Source: HXMU1420-2 sp017643305
Lineage (GTDB): Bacteria > Pseudomonadota > Alphaproteobacteria > Rhodobacterales > Rhodobacteraceae
Direction: 5' to 3'
Length of the DNA stretch: 64,000 bases
Assembly: GCA_965217135.1 (NCBI GenBank)
Contig: OZ244249.1
Location: 930,001-994,000 of the forward strand
This document shows positions 50,097 to 59,297 of the stretch, in pieces. The position numbers and the translations under genes are program-made. The notes beneath the pieces are model-generated. The model made no database searches. It was not told the DNA's origin and worked only from the letters and a program-made list of their open reading frames with translations. Every line of letters starts with the position of its first letter. The first letter of the stretch is position 1.

Positions 50097-51182
50097 CTAG
50101 CCGCGTCCGACATCCACCGGATCGACGGACACTGCCTTGATAACGGCGTACACATCATGTCCGGGGGTCAGCCCCATGGCCTCGGCAGACCGTCGCGTGA
50201 TGCGGGCCAGGATATGGTCTGTACCGCAGCGCAGTTGGCAAATGACACCGGGGCCGTCTCCGGCGCGCAGGTCGGTGACCTGTGCGGGCAGAATGTTAAG
50301 CGCGGATAGTCCCCTGGGCACATCGGAGGCCAGAATGACATCCTGCGCCAATATCCGGACACGGGTAGTAGCCCCTTCGGCCAGCGCCGTACGTGGCAGG
50401 AAAAGGCGACCACCGGAAACGGACAGTTCCGACAACCCATCCGCGTGGTGAGCGACCACCCTTGCCGGCAGAACTGCACCTGCCTCCCGCACCCCGATCT
50501 GGCGCACCATTTGCAGGTCCGACAGCATATCCCCCACTGGCCCAGTTTGCGCCACGCGCCCGTTTTCCAGAATGACCACGGTTGTCGCCAGGCGGGCCAC
50601 CTCGGCCACGGAATGGCTGACATAGAGCATCGGCACGGCCAGTTCGTCGCGCAGCCGTTCCAGATGCGGCAGGATGTCGGCCTTGCGGCTGGCATCCAAG
50701 GCAGCCAGCGGTTCATCCAGCAGCAACATGCGCGGGCGGGACATCAGGGCGCGCCCGATGGCCACGCGCTGAGTTTCCCCGCCGGACAAGTCACGCGGAT
50801 AGCGTGCCAGGAGGTGGGCGATGTCGAGCAGACCGCACAGTTCCGCCAGCGTCGGCCCGGGTCGATCGGCTGCCCATCGCGACCCGTAGGCCAAGTTGGC
50901 CTCCACCGTCATATGTGGAAACAGGCGGGCGTCTTGAAAAACATAGCCGATTTGCCGTCTGTGGACGGGCAGGGCGATGTTTTGTCTGCTGTCGAACAGC
51001 ACGCTTTTGTCCAGCGCAATGCGCCCGGCATCGGGCGTCAGCAACCCGGCAACTGCATTGACGACACTGGTTTTGCCCGCGCCTGATTTCCCGAACAATG
51101 CGGTGATTCCGCTGGGCGCATCGAACTGCACGTCCAGCGCGAAACCGGGCAGGGAGTGGCGGATATCCAGCGACAGGTTCAT
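50097..51182 (-). CDS. modC: Molybdate ABC transporter ATPase ModC
   Basis: Drives molybdate import. 361 residues: Walker A LFGKSGAGKTSVVNAVAG near residue 32, signature LSGGETQRVAIGRALMS near residue 128, Walker B LLLDEPLAALD, and an extended C-terminal TOBE/MOP regulatory domain from about 285 (LSALNILPAQVTDLRAGDGP, ILARITRRSAEAMGL). The MOP-type tail is what separates ModC from other oxyanion ATPases. Overlaps modB by 4 bp and is the last gene of modABC. Confidence 0.95.
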   Translation of the reverse strand: MNLSLDIRHSLPGFALDVQFDAPSGITALFGKSGAGKTSVVNAVAGLLTPDAGRIALDKSVLFDSRQNIALPVHRRQIGYVFQDARLFPHMTVEANLAYGSRWAADRPGPTLAELCGLLDIAHLLARYPRDLSGGETQRVAIGRALMSRPRMLLLDEPLAALDASRKADILPHLERLRDELAVPMLYVSHSVAEVARLATTVVILENGRVAQTGPVGDMLSDLQMVRQIGVREAGAVLPARVVAHHADGLSELSVSGGRLFLPRTALAEGATTRVRILAQDVILASDVPRGLSALNILPAQVTDLRAGDGPGVICQLRCGTDHILARITRRSAEAMGLTPGHDVYAVIKAVSVDPVDVGRG

Positions 51183-51865
51183 TTGCGCGCGACCCGCCTG
51201 GCCAGCATCTCGGATGCCAACAGCGCACCCATGGAGACGATGACCGAGATGATCACCAGGCGCATGGCCGCCGCTTCACCGCCGGGAACCTGCAGGAAGG
51301 CATAGACAGCAGAGGGCAGGGTCTGGGTTTCACCGGGGATGTTGGAGACAAAGGTGATGGTCGCGCCAAACTCTCCCATCGCCTTGGCAAAGGCCAGGAT
51401 CGCACCCGCGATCAGACCGGGCAGGAGCAGTGGTAGTGTGACAGTCAGGAAAACCTGCCGGGGTCCGGCCCCCAGCGTGGCTGCGGCGCTTTCCAGTTTC
51501 GGGTCGACCGTTTCCAGTGCCAAACGGATCGCACGCACCATCAGTGGAAACGCCATGATTGCAGCGGCCAGAACCGCACCGGTCCAGCGGAAGGCCAGTG
51601 ACACCCCAAAGGCAGCTTCCAAAAACCGGCCTGCCGGGCCTTGTGGGCCGAAGGCCAGCAACAGCAGGTATCCTGTCACCACGGGGGGCAGGACCAGAGG
51701 CAGGTGGATCAGCCCGTTGAACAGCTGCTTGCCCGGAAACTCCCACCGGGCCAGTGCATAGGCGGCGGCGACGCCAAAGGGCAGGCTGATCAGCGTGGCC
51801 ACAACAGCCACGCGGAGCGAAAGGGCAACGGCCTGCCATTCGTCTGGACCCAGCCATGCGGTCAT
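51179..51865 (-). CDS. modB: Molybdate ABC transporter permease ModB
   Basis: 228 residues with about five membrane helices. ALARWEFPGKQLFNGLIHLP and LVLPPVVTGYLLLLAFG are the ModB opening, and AATLGAGPRQVFLTVTLPLL near 133 is the coupling (EAA) loop, including the conserved glycine. The C-terminus continues VISVIVSMGALLASEMLAR. It joins modA upstream and modC downstream through ATGA-type overlaps. Confidence 0.95.
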   Translation of the reverse strand: MTAWLGPDEWQAVALSLRVAVVATLISLPFGVAAAYALARWEFPGKQLFNGLIHLPLVLPPVVTGYLLLLAFGPQGPAGRFLEAAFGVSLAFRWTGAVLAAAIMAFPLMVRAIRLALETVDPKLESAAATLGAGPRQVFLTVTLPLLLPGLIAGAILAFAKAMGEFGATITFVSNIPGETQTLPSAVYAFLQVPGGEAAAMRLVIISVIVSMGALLASEMLARRVARK

Positions 51866-52632
51866 TCCGGCACCTCCGGGATCAGGAAACCATGGGCTCG
51901 GAATACTTCCTGCGCGGCTTCGCTTTGCAGAAACTGCCAGAACGCATAGCTTTCGGACCGTGCACCAGTCAGCAATCCGGCGGGGTAGATGATGGGCGTG
52001 TGGCTGTCTTCGGGGAAGGTGCCAACGACCTGGACCCGGGGTTCTGCCATGGCATCGGTCTGATAGACGATACCGGACTTGGCGGCCCCGATGGCCACGA
52101 GCCGCAGCGCCGCGCGCACATTGTCGGTCTGCACAGCGCGGTCTTCGACGTCATCCCACAGCCCAAGAGATGTCAGCGCCTCACGCCCATAAATCCCGGC
52201 GGGGACAGAGGCGACCATGGCCATCGCAACTCGTCCCGTCCCGATGGTCAATGACCCACCCGTTGGCGTCGACCCGGAAGCACCCGTGATCACCACAAGC
52301 CGGTTGCCCAGCAGGTCCACCCGTTCTCGCACCTGCCCGGCAGAATCGAGGCTGTCCATCCAATCGGTATTTGCGAAAACAAAAATATCTGCCGGCGCCC
52401 CCTGCGCGATCTGGCGGGCCAGAACGGAACTTCCCGCATAGGCTGCAACCATACCGTTGCCCGTTTCTAATCGATAAAGCTGGCCAACCTCATCTAACGC
52501 CGTTTTCAGGCTGGCTGCGGCAAAGACACGCGTATCGGCCATCGCCCCGGAGACATACCCGGTGACGCAAACGGCCTGCAGCAAGGCCAATAGCCCCGCG
52601 AAGATCAGGCGATGCAGGCAACTGGCGCGCAT
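51862..52632 (-). CDS. modA: Molybdate ABC transporter substrate-binding protein ModA
   Basis: 256 residues from ATG 52632. Signal peptide ASCLHRLIFAGLLALLQAVC through VSGAMA, then the molybdate fold: RVFAAASLKTALDEVG, YAGSSVLARQIAQGAPADIF with the oxyanion-binding serines, VYQTDAMAEPRVQVVGTFPE near the second lobe. Upstream in-frame starts at 52701, 52665 and 52647 add a basic leader without improving the signal. Operon modA-modB-modC on the minus strand. No ModE gene is adjacent, and no MoCo riboswitch was noticed upstream. Confidence 0.93.
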   Translation of the reverse strand: MRASCLHRLIFAGLLALLQAVCVTGYVSGAMADTRVFAAASLKTALDEVGQLYRLETGNGMVAAYAGSSVLARQIAQGAPADIFVFANTDWMDSLDSAGQVRERVDLLGNRLVVITGASGSTPTGGSLTIGTGRVAMAMVASVPAGIYGREALTSLGLWDDVEDRAVQTDNVRAALRLVAIGAAKSGIVYQTDAMAEPRVQVVGTFPEDSHTPIIYPAGLLTGARSESYAFWQFLQSEAAQEVFRAHGFLIPEVPE

Positions 52633-52709
52633 ATTGTTCCAGACCATCGGTTTGCAACGGATCATACCCGTATGCCGGTCTGACCATGCAAGAGCAAGCA
52701 TGCGCTCTG

Positions 52710-53585
52710 TCAGGGTTCGATAACGGTGACGCCCGGAATACGCTGGATCGTGAAGACATCCTCGTCATAGATATCTGTCAGTTCGTCCACCAGCGCCTCA
52801 TCCCAGTCGGGCAGATCCAGTTCTTCTTCCAATTCGTCTTCCAGCGCGAACTTGTCCAGAAAGGCCGCGATGATCCGGCGGATCTGCATTTCGCTGATGC
52901 CGTCATGCGTATCCAGGTAATCCTGAAACCGTTTCATGCCTTCGTCAGACATGATTTCGGCCAGCAGGTCGAAGCTGCCGATGATGTTGGCCACCGGGTC
53001 CAGCCCGGCGATTTCGCGGATCAGTTGCCCCCAGATCAACGGCGTATCTTCGTTACACCAGACGGTGATGGAAACATTTGGCGCTTCGCTGCGGATGCGC
53101 AGCAGCAATTCGGACCAGAAGATGTCACGGGGGTCCACCCCGTCGGTGAAGTGGTCGAAGGTCTGCCGGGGGGATCGTTTGAACAATTCCGGAAGGAAGC
53201 TGGCCGGGTTGCGGATACCGATGAACATTTCAACCTGATCATGCGGGAAAAGCTGGCACATGTTGGCCATCCGAGTGCCAGCAGTCGGGTAGATCATGCC
53301 GCGCCGAATCGCAGCGCGTGGAGCGCCGAACAGGTTGGTGTTGGACAGGATCATGCGGTCGGCCTGGGCATCATCCAGAATCGCGTCCAGCAGCACGTCG
53401 CGTGCGTCGGGCGCAGGCGGTGCATCTTTAAGTGCAGACATGGTGTTTTTCAGAAGGGTCCGGTAGCGGCCGGGCCCCGGCACGGCTATGCCATGCTGCG
53501 AAAACACTTCTGCGTTCCGCATCAGGCATTTGATCAGGCGTTCTTCGTCTGTGAAATGGGCCCCGGTATGAATCGCAATCTGCAT
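52710..53585 (-). CDS. Uncharacterised conserved protein with acidic C-terminus
   Basis: 291 residues starting MQIAIHTGAHFTDEERLIKC. QIAIHTGAHFTDE followed by GIAVPGPGRYRTLLKN, and later FIGIRNPASFLPELFKRSPR, have the look of sulfotransferase-like alpha/beta folds (a beta-strand then loop and PAPS-like segment), but no canonical PAPS P-loop is present. The C-terminal 40 residues are strongly acidic (LEDELEEELDLPDWDEALVD). ATG 53585 is used; the frame from 53630 adds 15 residues. The gene is alone between modA (same strand) and a lactonase. No function is claimed. Confidence 0.7.
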   Translation of the reverse strand: MQIAIHTGAHFTDEERLIKCLMRNAEVFSQHGIAVPGPGRYRTLLKNTMSALKDAPPAPDARDVLLDAILDDAQADRMILSNTNLFGAPRAAIRRGMIYPTAGTRMANMCQLFPHDQVEMFIGIRNPASFLPELFKRSPRQTFDHFTDGVDPRDIFWSELLLRIRSEAPNVSITVWCNEDTPLIWGQLIREIAGLDPVANIIGSFDLLAEIMSDEGMKRFQDYLDTHDGISEMQIRRIIAAFLDKFALEDELEEELDLPDWDEALVDELTDIYDEDVFTIQRIPGVTVIEP

Positions 53586-53714
53586 GTTTATAGCGTTATG
53601 GCCCGTCGTCTCCGCTCGGGCCACAATCAATCAGCTTTGGCGTCGGGATACAACGCCTGACACCATGTACTGACCGCATTCAAGGACTTTCCTTGTTCCC
53701 GGGCCGGTTCGCGT

Positions 53715-54620
53715 CTACCGCGCCGCCCCGATCGCGTTCACATAGATTGATCGCATCGTGGTTGTTGCGCAGATGAACAGCCGGTTCTTCTTGGGGCCGC
53801 CGAATACGACATTTGCCACAACCTCATCCACGAGGATCTTACCCAGAAGCGTGCCATCCGGCGCATAGCAATGCACACCGTCCCCGGCGGAGCTCCAGAC
53901 ATTGCCGTTCGTGTCCACTCGGAATCCATCAAAAAGGCCCACGTCACATTCGGCATAAAACTGGCCCGCACCGACGGTCTTGCCATCTACCGGATAGGCT
54001 CTGATGACAGGGGCGCATTCGGGCACGTGGGTCATGCCGGTGTCGGCCACATACAGCAGGCTTTCGTCTGGGGAAAAGGCCAGGCCGTTGGGTTGGACCA
54101 TATCGTCGATCACCATCGTCAGCGTACCGTCCGGATCGATGCGATAGACATTGTTGGCGTCGATTTCTGACGGGGCTGCGTCGCCTTCGTATTCGCTGTC
54201 GATCCCGTAGCTGGGATCGGTGAACCAGATAGACCCGTCTGATTTCACAACAAGGTCGTTTGGTGAGTTGAGCTTCTTCCCCTCGTACTTGTCCGCAAGG
54301 ATGGTGGTATGCCCGTCATGTTCGATCCGGCTGACGCAGCGACTGCGATGTACGCAACTGACCAGTCGTCCTTCCAGATCCACGGTGTGGCCGTTATGAT
54401 TGTTGCAGGGCTGTTTGAACACGGAAACATTGCCGTCGCATTCATCCCAGCGCATCAGCCGATCGTTGGGAATGTCGGACCAGACCAGGTATTTGCCGGC
54501 TGCGAGGTAGGCCGGGCCTTCGCACCATCGGCCGCCTTCCCACAACAGGTCCGTTCCAGCGTTGCGATGGATCAGTGAATTGAATCTCGGATCGTGAATT
54601 TCGTATATACTTTGGACCAT
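53715..54620 (-). CDS. SMP-30/gluconolactonase family protein
   Basis: 301 residues, six-bladed beta-propeller hydrolase. Metal ligands are visible as WCEGPAYLAAGKYLVW (Glu near 33), NSPNDLVVKSDGSIWFTDP (Asn near 119), and LLYVADTGMTHVPE (Asp near 190). Such enzymes open sugar or other lactones. Its neighbours, a crotonase and an amidohydrolase on the other strand, might form part of an aromatic or sugar acid route, but no substrate can be deduced. The start ATG is at 54620. Confidence 0.87.
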   Translation of the reverse strand: MVQSIYEIHDPRFNSLIHRNAGTDLLWEGGRWCEGPAYLAAGKYLVWSDIPNDRLMRWDECDGNVSVFKQPCNNHNGHTVDLEGRLVSCVHRSRCVSRIEHDGHTTILADKYEGKKLNSPNDLVVKSDGSIWFTDPSYGIDSEYEGDAAPSEIDANNVYRIDPDGTLTMVIDDMVQPNGLAFSPDESLLYVADTGMTHVPECAPVIRAYPVDGKTVGAGQFYAECDVGLFDGFRVDTNGNVWSSAGDGVHCYAPDGTLLGKILVDEVVANVVFGGPKKNRLFICATTTMRSIYVNAIGAAR

Positions 54621-55094
54621 CTGTTATTCTCACTCGGACTTTTGCAGCACAGCCGCGATGTGTGCAGCCGGACGGTGAACCCGACTTTCCCCACTGCGCT
54701 TACGCGGGTCAAGGACCGAGCGGAGGCTTCGCGAAACCTTTGGGCATCGCGCAACACCGCGCAGGAAGCCATGCGGATTTTCAAAGGCTGTGGCACAGTC
54801 GAGGTGCGGTCACAGGTGGGTGCAAACATCGTCGACATCGCCAGTGAAATCGATTTCCGGTTTCAAACGCTGTTGATCTCGGTCTTGCGGAACAAGGCGG
54901 TGTTGGATGTTGCGGGCTGATCTCGCTGGCTGAAACACGTGGCAATCCTCCTTCTGTGTCTGTCGATCACATTGTTTGTTATAAACTTATGGAAATCGAA
55001 GCCGGATGTATCTGACATTGCGCAGGACTTGATTGATACGCCATTCCTGCGCCGGTCGAAAAACGGCGTGACGCTAGTTTAGAAAGGGCAAGAT
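54621..55094. other. Divergent intergenic region between lactonase and crotonase
   Basis: 474 bp. Frames of around 100 residues open on both strands (e.g. 54594-54920 plus), but none has a ribosome-binding site or recognisable protein pattern, and codon use is not clearly coding. It presumably holds promoters for both genes. Degraded gene remnants are possible but not demonstrable. Confidence 0.5.
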
Positions 55095-55862
55095 ATGCAG
55101 GACGAAATGCTCAAGGTTGAAGTCGACGGTGTCATTGCCACGATGACGATGAATCGCCCGGGCAAACGCAACGCGATGTGCGAAGAGCTGCTGAATGCGC
55201 TGGACGCGTTTTTCTCTGCACCGCCCGAGGACGTGCGCGTTGTGATACTGACTGGGATCGAAGGGCATTACTGTTCCGGTCTTGACCTGTCGGAACATGT
55301 GCACCGTTCGGCCGAAGAAAACCTGTACCATTCCCGGCAATGGCACAGCGTGATGCACAAGATACAATTTGGCGGTCTTGCAGTCGTCTCCGCGATGTTT
55401 GGCGCGGTGATCGGAGGCGGAATGGAGTTGGCCACATCCACCCATGTCCGTATCGCGGAACCATCAACGATCTTTCAACTGCCTGAGGGGCGGCGCGGGA
55501 TCTTTGTTGGTGGCGGGGCAACGGCCCGTGTTGGCCGATTGTTGGGGCCGGACCGGATGACGGAAATGATGCTGACGGGCCGTAAATACAACGCGGACGA
55601 AGGCGTCGCGCTGGGTCTGGCGCATTATTCGGTGGGTGAAGGTGAAGCGATGCCGCTGGCCCGCGAACTGGCAGGCAAGATTTCCCGCAACGCGCCGCTG
55701 TCCAACTACCTGATGATCCAGTCCATTGCTCGGATCGGCGATATGGGAACTGAAGAAGGGCTATTCACTGAATCGCTGGCTGCTGCGCTGTCGCAGACCA
55801 CCCCGGATGCCGAGGAAGGCCTGCGCGCGTTCCTTGAAAAGCGGGCGCCGAAGTTTCGCTGA
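55095..55862 (+). CDS. Crotonase-family enoyl-CoA hydratase/lyase
   Basis: 255 residues: oxyanion loop GIEGHYCSGLDLSEHV near residue 55, second strand FGAVIGGGMELATSTHVRI near 100, and the acidic active-site region PEGRRGIFVGGGATARVG near 135. The glutamate of LPEGRRG is the acid/base candidate. Upstream GGGCAAG ribosome-binding site. In hydroxycinnamate degradation such a hydratase precedes an amidohydrolase-like beta-ketoacyl-CoA hydrolase, which is what the gene at 56274 resembles, but no CoA ligase is intact nearby, so the pathway is only a suggestion. Confidence 0.85.
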   Translation: MQDEMLKVEVDGVIATMTMNRPGKRNAMCEELLNALDAFFSAPPEDVRVVILTGIEGHYCSGLDLSEHVHRSAEENLYHSRQWHSVMHKIQFGGLAVVSAMFGAVIGGGMELATSTHVRIAEPSTIFQLPEGRRGIFVGGGATARVGRLLGPDRMTEMMLTGRKYNADEGVALGLAHYSVGEGEAMPLARELAGKISRNAPLSNYLMIQSIARIGDMGTEEGLFTESLAAALSQTTPDAEEGLRAFLEKRAPKFR

Positions 55863-56225
55863 TCCGCTGACCACGGCGCGCATGGGCGTTTGCAACGCGC
55901 AACCGAGCTGATCCGCCCCAAGATGGCCTATGTCGTGGACGCCGCCCGGCATTAGGAAGCGTGGGAACTGTACGCGTTGGAGGACTTCGGCATCGTTGTC
56001 AGCTGCCCGGTTGCGGTGGCGGGTGTGATGCCCTTTGACCCCCTGCTGACAGGCGACAAAGATTTAGACCTAGAGGCAACACATGCCGCAGTTATGCCAG
56101 ACACGGTTGCCAAGATTCTGCTGACCGCCAAAGGCAACCCGAGTTTCCGCAAGAACCTTGCCCGCCGGGTTGACCTGTTTGTCCTGCTTTACGGCGATGA
56201 AGATCCGGGTGTTAACTGGGCCTGA
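55863..56225 (+). pseudogene. Decayed gene remnant with in-frame stop
   Basis: Directly after the crotonase stop, one frame carries RATELIRPKMAYVVDAARH, then a stop codon (TAG at about 55953), and continues in the same frame EAWELYALEDFGIVVSCPV, VMPFDPLLTGDKDLDLEATH, VAKILLTAKGNPSFRKNLAR to DEDPGVNWA and a stop at 56223. The codon use is coding-like and the part past the stop reads as one protein piece, so an N-terminally truncated gene with a nonsense mutation is likely. The family is not recognised. Confidence 0.6.
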
Positions 56226-56273
56226 TCCTGCGACCGCCGATTCTCGACCTGAGCAACAACAAAAGAGACTGAC

Positions 56274-57146
56274 ATGATCGATATTTCCAAGGTTCGGGCC
56301 ATCGACATCCATACTCACGCCGAGGAGCCCTGCGGCTGCCATTCGGATGACGGGTATGATGACCTGCAGGCGGCAATGGCAAAGTATTTCAATGCCAAGA
56401 TCGTGCAGCCCACAATCGACGAAACCGCCGCACATTTTCGCGCCCAGAACGTGGCAGCCGTGATCTTCCCGGTCGATGCCGAACGCGAAACGGGATACCG
56501 CCGGTTTTCCAATGACGAGGTTCTGGAACAGGTTTCGCGCAATAGCGATATCCTGATTCCCTTCGCCTCCATCGACCCGTGGAAAGGCAAGATGGCTGTG
56601 CGCGAAGCACGGCGTCTGATCGAGGAACACGGCGTCAAAGGCTTCAAGTTCCACCCGACGATGCAGGGGTTTTGGCCAAATGACCGGATGGCCTATCCGT
56701 TCTACGAAGTGCTTGCCGAAAATGGCTGCATCGCGCTGTTCCATACTGGTCAGACGGGGGTGGGTTCGGGCATGCCCGGCGGCAACGGAATGCGCCTTAA
56801 ATATTCCAACCCGATGTATATTGACGATGTCGCCGTCGATTTCCCGGATATGAAAATCATCCTCGCACACCCGTCCTTCCCCTGGCAGGAAGAAGCGCTG
56901 GCGGTCGCTCAGCACAAGCCGAACGTCTATATCGACCTGTCAGGCTGGTCGCCAAAGTATTTCCCTGAGATTCTGGTACGGTATTGCAATTCGATCCTGC
57001 GCAAGAAGGTGCTGTTCGGCTCCGACTGGCCGATGATCACGCCGGAACGCTGGCTGTCCGATTTCGAGAAGATAAATATCAAGGATGAACTCCGGCCTGA
57101 TATCATCAAGAACAACGCGGCCCGTCTGCTGGGACTGATGGACTGA
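56274..57146 (+). CDS. Amidohydrolase-2 family metallohydrolase
   Basis: 290 residues with the amidohydrolase-fold ligands: IDIHTHAEE (H-x-H), KGFKFHPTMQGFWP (third His), IILAHPSFPWQEE (fourth) and LFGSDWPMITPER (aspartate). Members of this subgroup act on carboxylates, decarboxylases such as ACMSD, or beta-ketoacyl-CoA esters (the CouO-like type). The last would match the nearby crotonase (55095-55862). The ATG at 56274 follows AAAGAGACTGAC. The substrate is inferred only loosely. Confidence 0.82.
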   Translation: MIDISKVRAIDIHTHAEEPCGCHSDDGYDDLQAAMAKYFNAKIVQPTIDETAAHFRAQNVAAVIFPVDAERETGYRRFSNDEVLEQVSRNSDILIPFASIDPWKGKMAVREARRLIEEHGVKGFKFHPTMQGFWPNDRMAYPFYEVLAENGCIALFHTGQTGVGSGMPGGNGMRLKYSNPMYIDDVAVDFPDMKIILAHPSFPWQEEALAVAQHKPNVYIDLSGWSPKYFPEILVRYCNSILRKKVLFGSDWPMITPERWLSDFEKINIKDELRPDIIKNNAARLLGLMD

Positions 57147-57243
57147 TCACGTGAAACTCCTTGCTGCCGTTTTGACGATATTCTGCTTATCCTGAAGCAC
57201 GTCGCTGATCGCACTTCGCTGGTTCCATCTGAAACCATCGATC

Positions 57244-58515
57244 CTAGTCGTGGCTGTGCCCGTGATCATGACCGTGGGAATGCTTGTGGTCGTCAGAATT
57301 GGCGTAATGCTGGCGCAAAACATCCTTGCCGTAGTCATTGCCATTTGGGCTGCGCACCACAGTGTGCACGTGGAATTTCTTAGGGGTATCGTTGGTCAGG
57401 AACAGCCCCGGATGGTGGTCGAATTCGATGAAGACCACCGGGCTCTGAACGCGGTAATAAAATGGGTCGTTGGGGCCATTGCCGCCGATCCAGCAGAAAT
57501 GCGTGTCGGCCAGGTGGCGTTCCACATCTTCCATCTTGGCCTGTCTCGGCCCATCGGGCAGAGCACCAACATAGGCGTTCACCAGATCCAGCAATGCTGA
57601 GCGTTGCGCCGCGCTGAAACGATCCACCCGCGCGCCTTCCATTGGGACGATCCGGTTGTCCTGATGCGCGCCGCCCAGCGTCAGGTAATCGGCGAAATGC
57701 ACCCTACCTTCGGGGAGGTCTGATCCGGCCAGATCAAACCCGACCCGTGCCGCGCTTTGGTCCCTCGGCGCCAGTGCATTGAAAAGGTCTAGCCCCAGCC
57801 GTTCTTCGTCCTGAAACAGCGTCACGCCTTTATAGGGACCTTCATCCGCATAGCAGATTTCAGCACCAACAAAGCACGGTGTCAGTACCATCTGCCCGCC
57901 GATGACGAGACAGGAAATCGCCAAGTGATGCCCCCAGAGTTGCCAGCCCCACGGCTCCGACAGAGAGGGCTGGCCAAACAGGCAGAAATTGTAGCTCCAT
58001 TCCCCCAGAACCTCCGGCGCACCGATCAGGCTGCCCAGAAAGCCATTCAGCTGCATCGCACCGATAGCGGTGTCATAGCCGCCGCTGCTGAGTGATGCGC
58101 GCAGCACGGCCAGCACCATATCCCGTTTCGCAGCGGTCAGGTGTTCCAGGCGCAGACCATGGGTTTCGACGAACATCTCAGTATTTTGCCACATACGCCA
58201 CAGCGGGCTATCCACGTCATGGCTGCCACGTTCCCGTTCGACCGGCGTCAGAGCGGTCAGCAACTGCGCAGTCTTCTCGGCCATGTCCGCGGTTGGCGCG
58301 CCCTCATCCCGCAGACCATATAGACCGGAAACCGTGACGCCGTCGGTCGTGACCCCACGAAACGGTTGCTTGACCAGTTCGCCCCATTGCTGAAACAGCC
58401 TGGCAGCACGAGGTAGAGCCAGACGCCCGCGCGTGTGGGTTTCGGCGTCTTCTCCGGCAATGCGGGAGTGTTCCGGTCCGGGCAGATGTGGGCGGTAATC
58501 AGCGAATTTGGCCAT
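57244..58515 (-). CDS. DUF3500 protein with His/Asp-rich C-terminal tail
   Basis: 423 residues. ADMAEKTAQLLTALTPVERE, RDMVLAVLRASLSSGGYDTA, IGAPEVLGEWSYNFCLFGQPS and VFIEFDHHPGLFLTNDTPKK are typical DUF3500 blocks. The last 20 or so residues are a metal-binding type run (HKHSHGHDHGHSHD). The function is unknown, though a metal-dependent activity is plausible given HH and the tail. It lies right after the urea transporter genes on the same strand (75 bp after urtE), so it may belong to that transcript. Confidence 0.82.
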   Translation of the reverse strand: MAKFADYRPHLPGPEHSRIAGEDAETHTRGRLALPRAARLFQQWGELVKQPFRGVTTDGVTVSGLYGLRDEGAPTADMAEKTAQLLTALTPVERERGSHDVDSPLWRMWQNTEMFVETHGLRLEHLTAAKRDMVLAVLRASLSSGGYDTAIGAMQLNGFLGSLIGAPEVLGEWSYNFCLFGQPSLSEPWGWQLWGHHLAISCLVIGGQMVLTPCFVGAEICYADEGPYKGVTLFQDEERLGLDLFNALAPRDQSAARVGFDLAGSDLPEGRVHFADYLTLGGAHQDNRIVPMEGARVDRFSAAQRSALLDLVNAYVGALPDGPRQAKMEDVERHLADTHFCWIGGNGPNDPFYYRVQSPVVFIEFDHHPGLFLTNDTPKKFHVHTVVRSPNGNDYGKDVLRQHYANSDDHKHSHGHDHGHSHD

Positions 58516-58589
58516 CAGGCGCGGTCGCTCATGTCAGGGTTCCAGCCATGATTGCACCGTAGCAACCGGGCGAAAAAAGGAAAGTGCCG

Positions 58590-59297
58590 TCAGACGGACA
58601 CGCATCCCAGCAACGCGTCACGGTCAACTTCGCCTTTCTTGCCGCTTATCGTTACCGCGCCGCGTTCGAGCACATAAAATGTATCGCCGAGATCATATGC
58701 AAAGCTGAAATACTGCTCCACCAGCACAATTGCCATGTCGCCGGTGTTGCGCAAATGCGAAATCACCCGCCCGATCTGCTGGATGATATTGGGCTGAATG
58801 CCTTCGGTGGGTTCATCCAGCAAGAGCAGCTTGGGCTTGGCCACCAGCGCGCGCGCGATGGCCAGCTGCTGTTGCTGGCCGCCTGACAGGTCACCGCCGC
58901 GTCGGTGCAGGAATTCCTTGAGGATCGGGAAAAGTTCAAAGATCTCGTCCGGCACTTTGCGTGCGTTGCGTGGCAGGCAGGCAAAGCCAGTTTCAAGGTT
59001 CTCGCGTACGGTCAGGAGCGGGAATATATCGCGTCCTTGCGGGACATACCCCACCCCGCGTCGCGCCAGTGCATGCGCGGGCACACGGCCCAGGTCTTCG
59101 CCGCCCAGTTTATAACTGCCGCCTGAGCGTGGGTGCGTGCCCGAAATGGCCTTGAGCAGGCTGGTCTTGCCAACCCCATTGGTGCCCAGCACGCAGGTGA
59201 CCTCCCCTATGCGGGCGGTCATGTCGATGCCATTGAGGATTTGGCTGCCACCATAATGCAGCGTCAGCCCTTTGATCTGCAGCAAATCAGCGCCCAA
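58590..59297 (-). CDS. urtE: Urea ABC transporter ATPase UrtE
   Basis: 235 residues: TLHYGGSQILNGIDM, Walker A LGTNGVGKTSLLKAISG near residue 36, YVPQGRDIFPLLTVRENLETG, LSGGQQQQLAIARALVAKPK, Walker B LLLLDEPTEGIQPNII. The TEGIQPNI continuation is characteristic of UrtE. Its start overlaps urtD by 11 bp. Last gene of urtABCDE on the minus strand. Urea uptake supplies nitrogen via urease; no urease gene is in the window. Confidence 0.93.
   Translation of the reverse strand: MGADLLQIKGLTLHYGGSQILNGIDMTARIGEVTCVLGTNGVGKTSLLKAISGTHPRSGGSYKLGGEDLGRVPAHALARRGVGYVPQGRDIFPLLTVRENLETGFACLPRNARKVPDEIFELFPILKEFLHRRGGDLSGGQQQQLAIARALVAKPKLLLLDEPTEGIQPNIIQQIGRVISHLRNTGDMAIVLVEQYFSFAYDLGDTFYVLERGAVTISGKKGEVDRDALLGCVSV

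Noticed and set aside
54594..54920. 108-codon plus-strand frame in the lactonase/crotonase gap
   Set aside because: It begins antisense to the lactonase start and has no ribosome-binding site or family resemblance.
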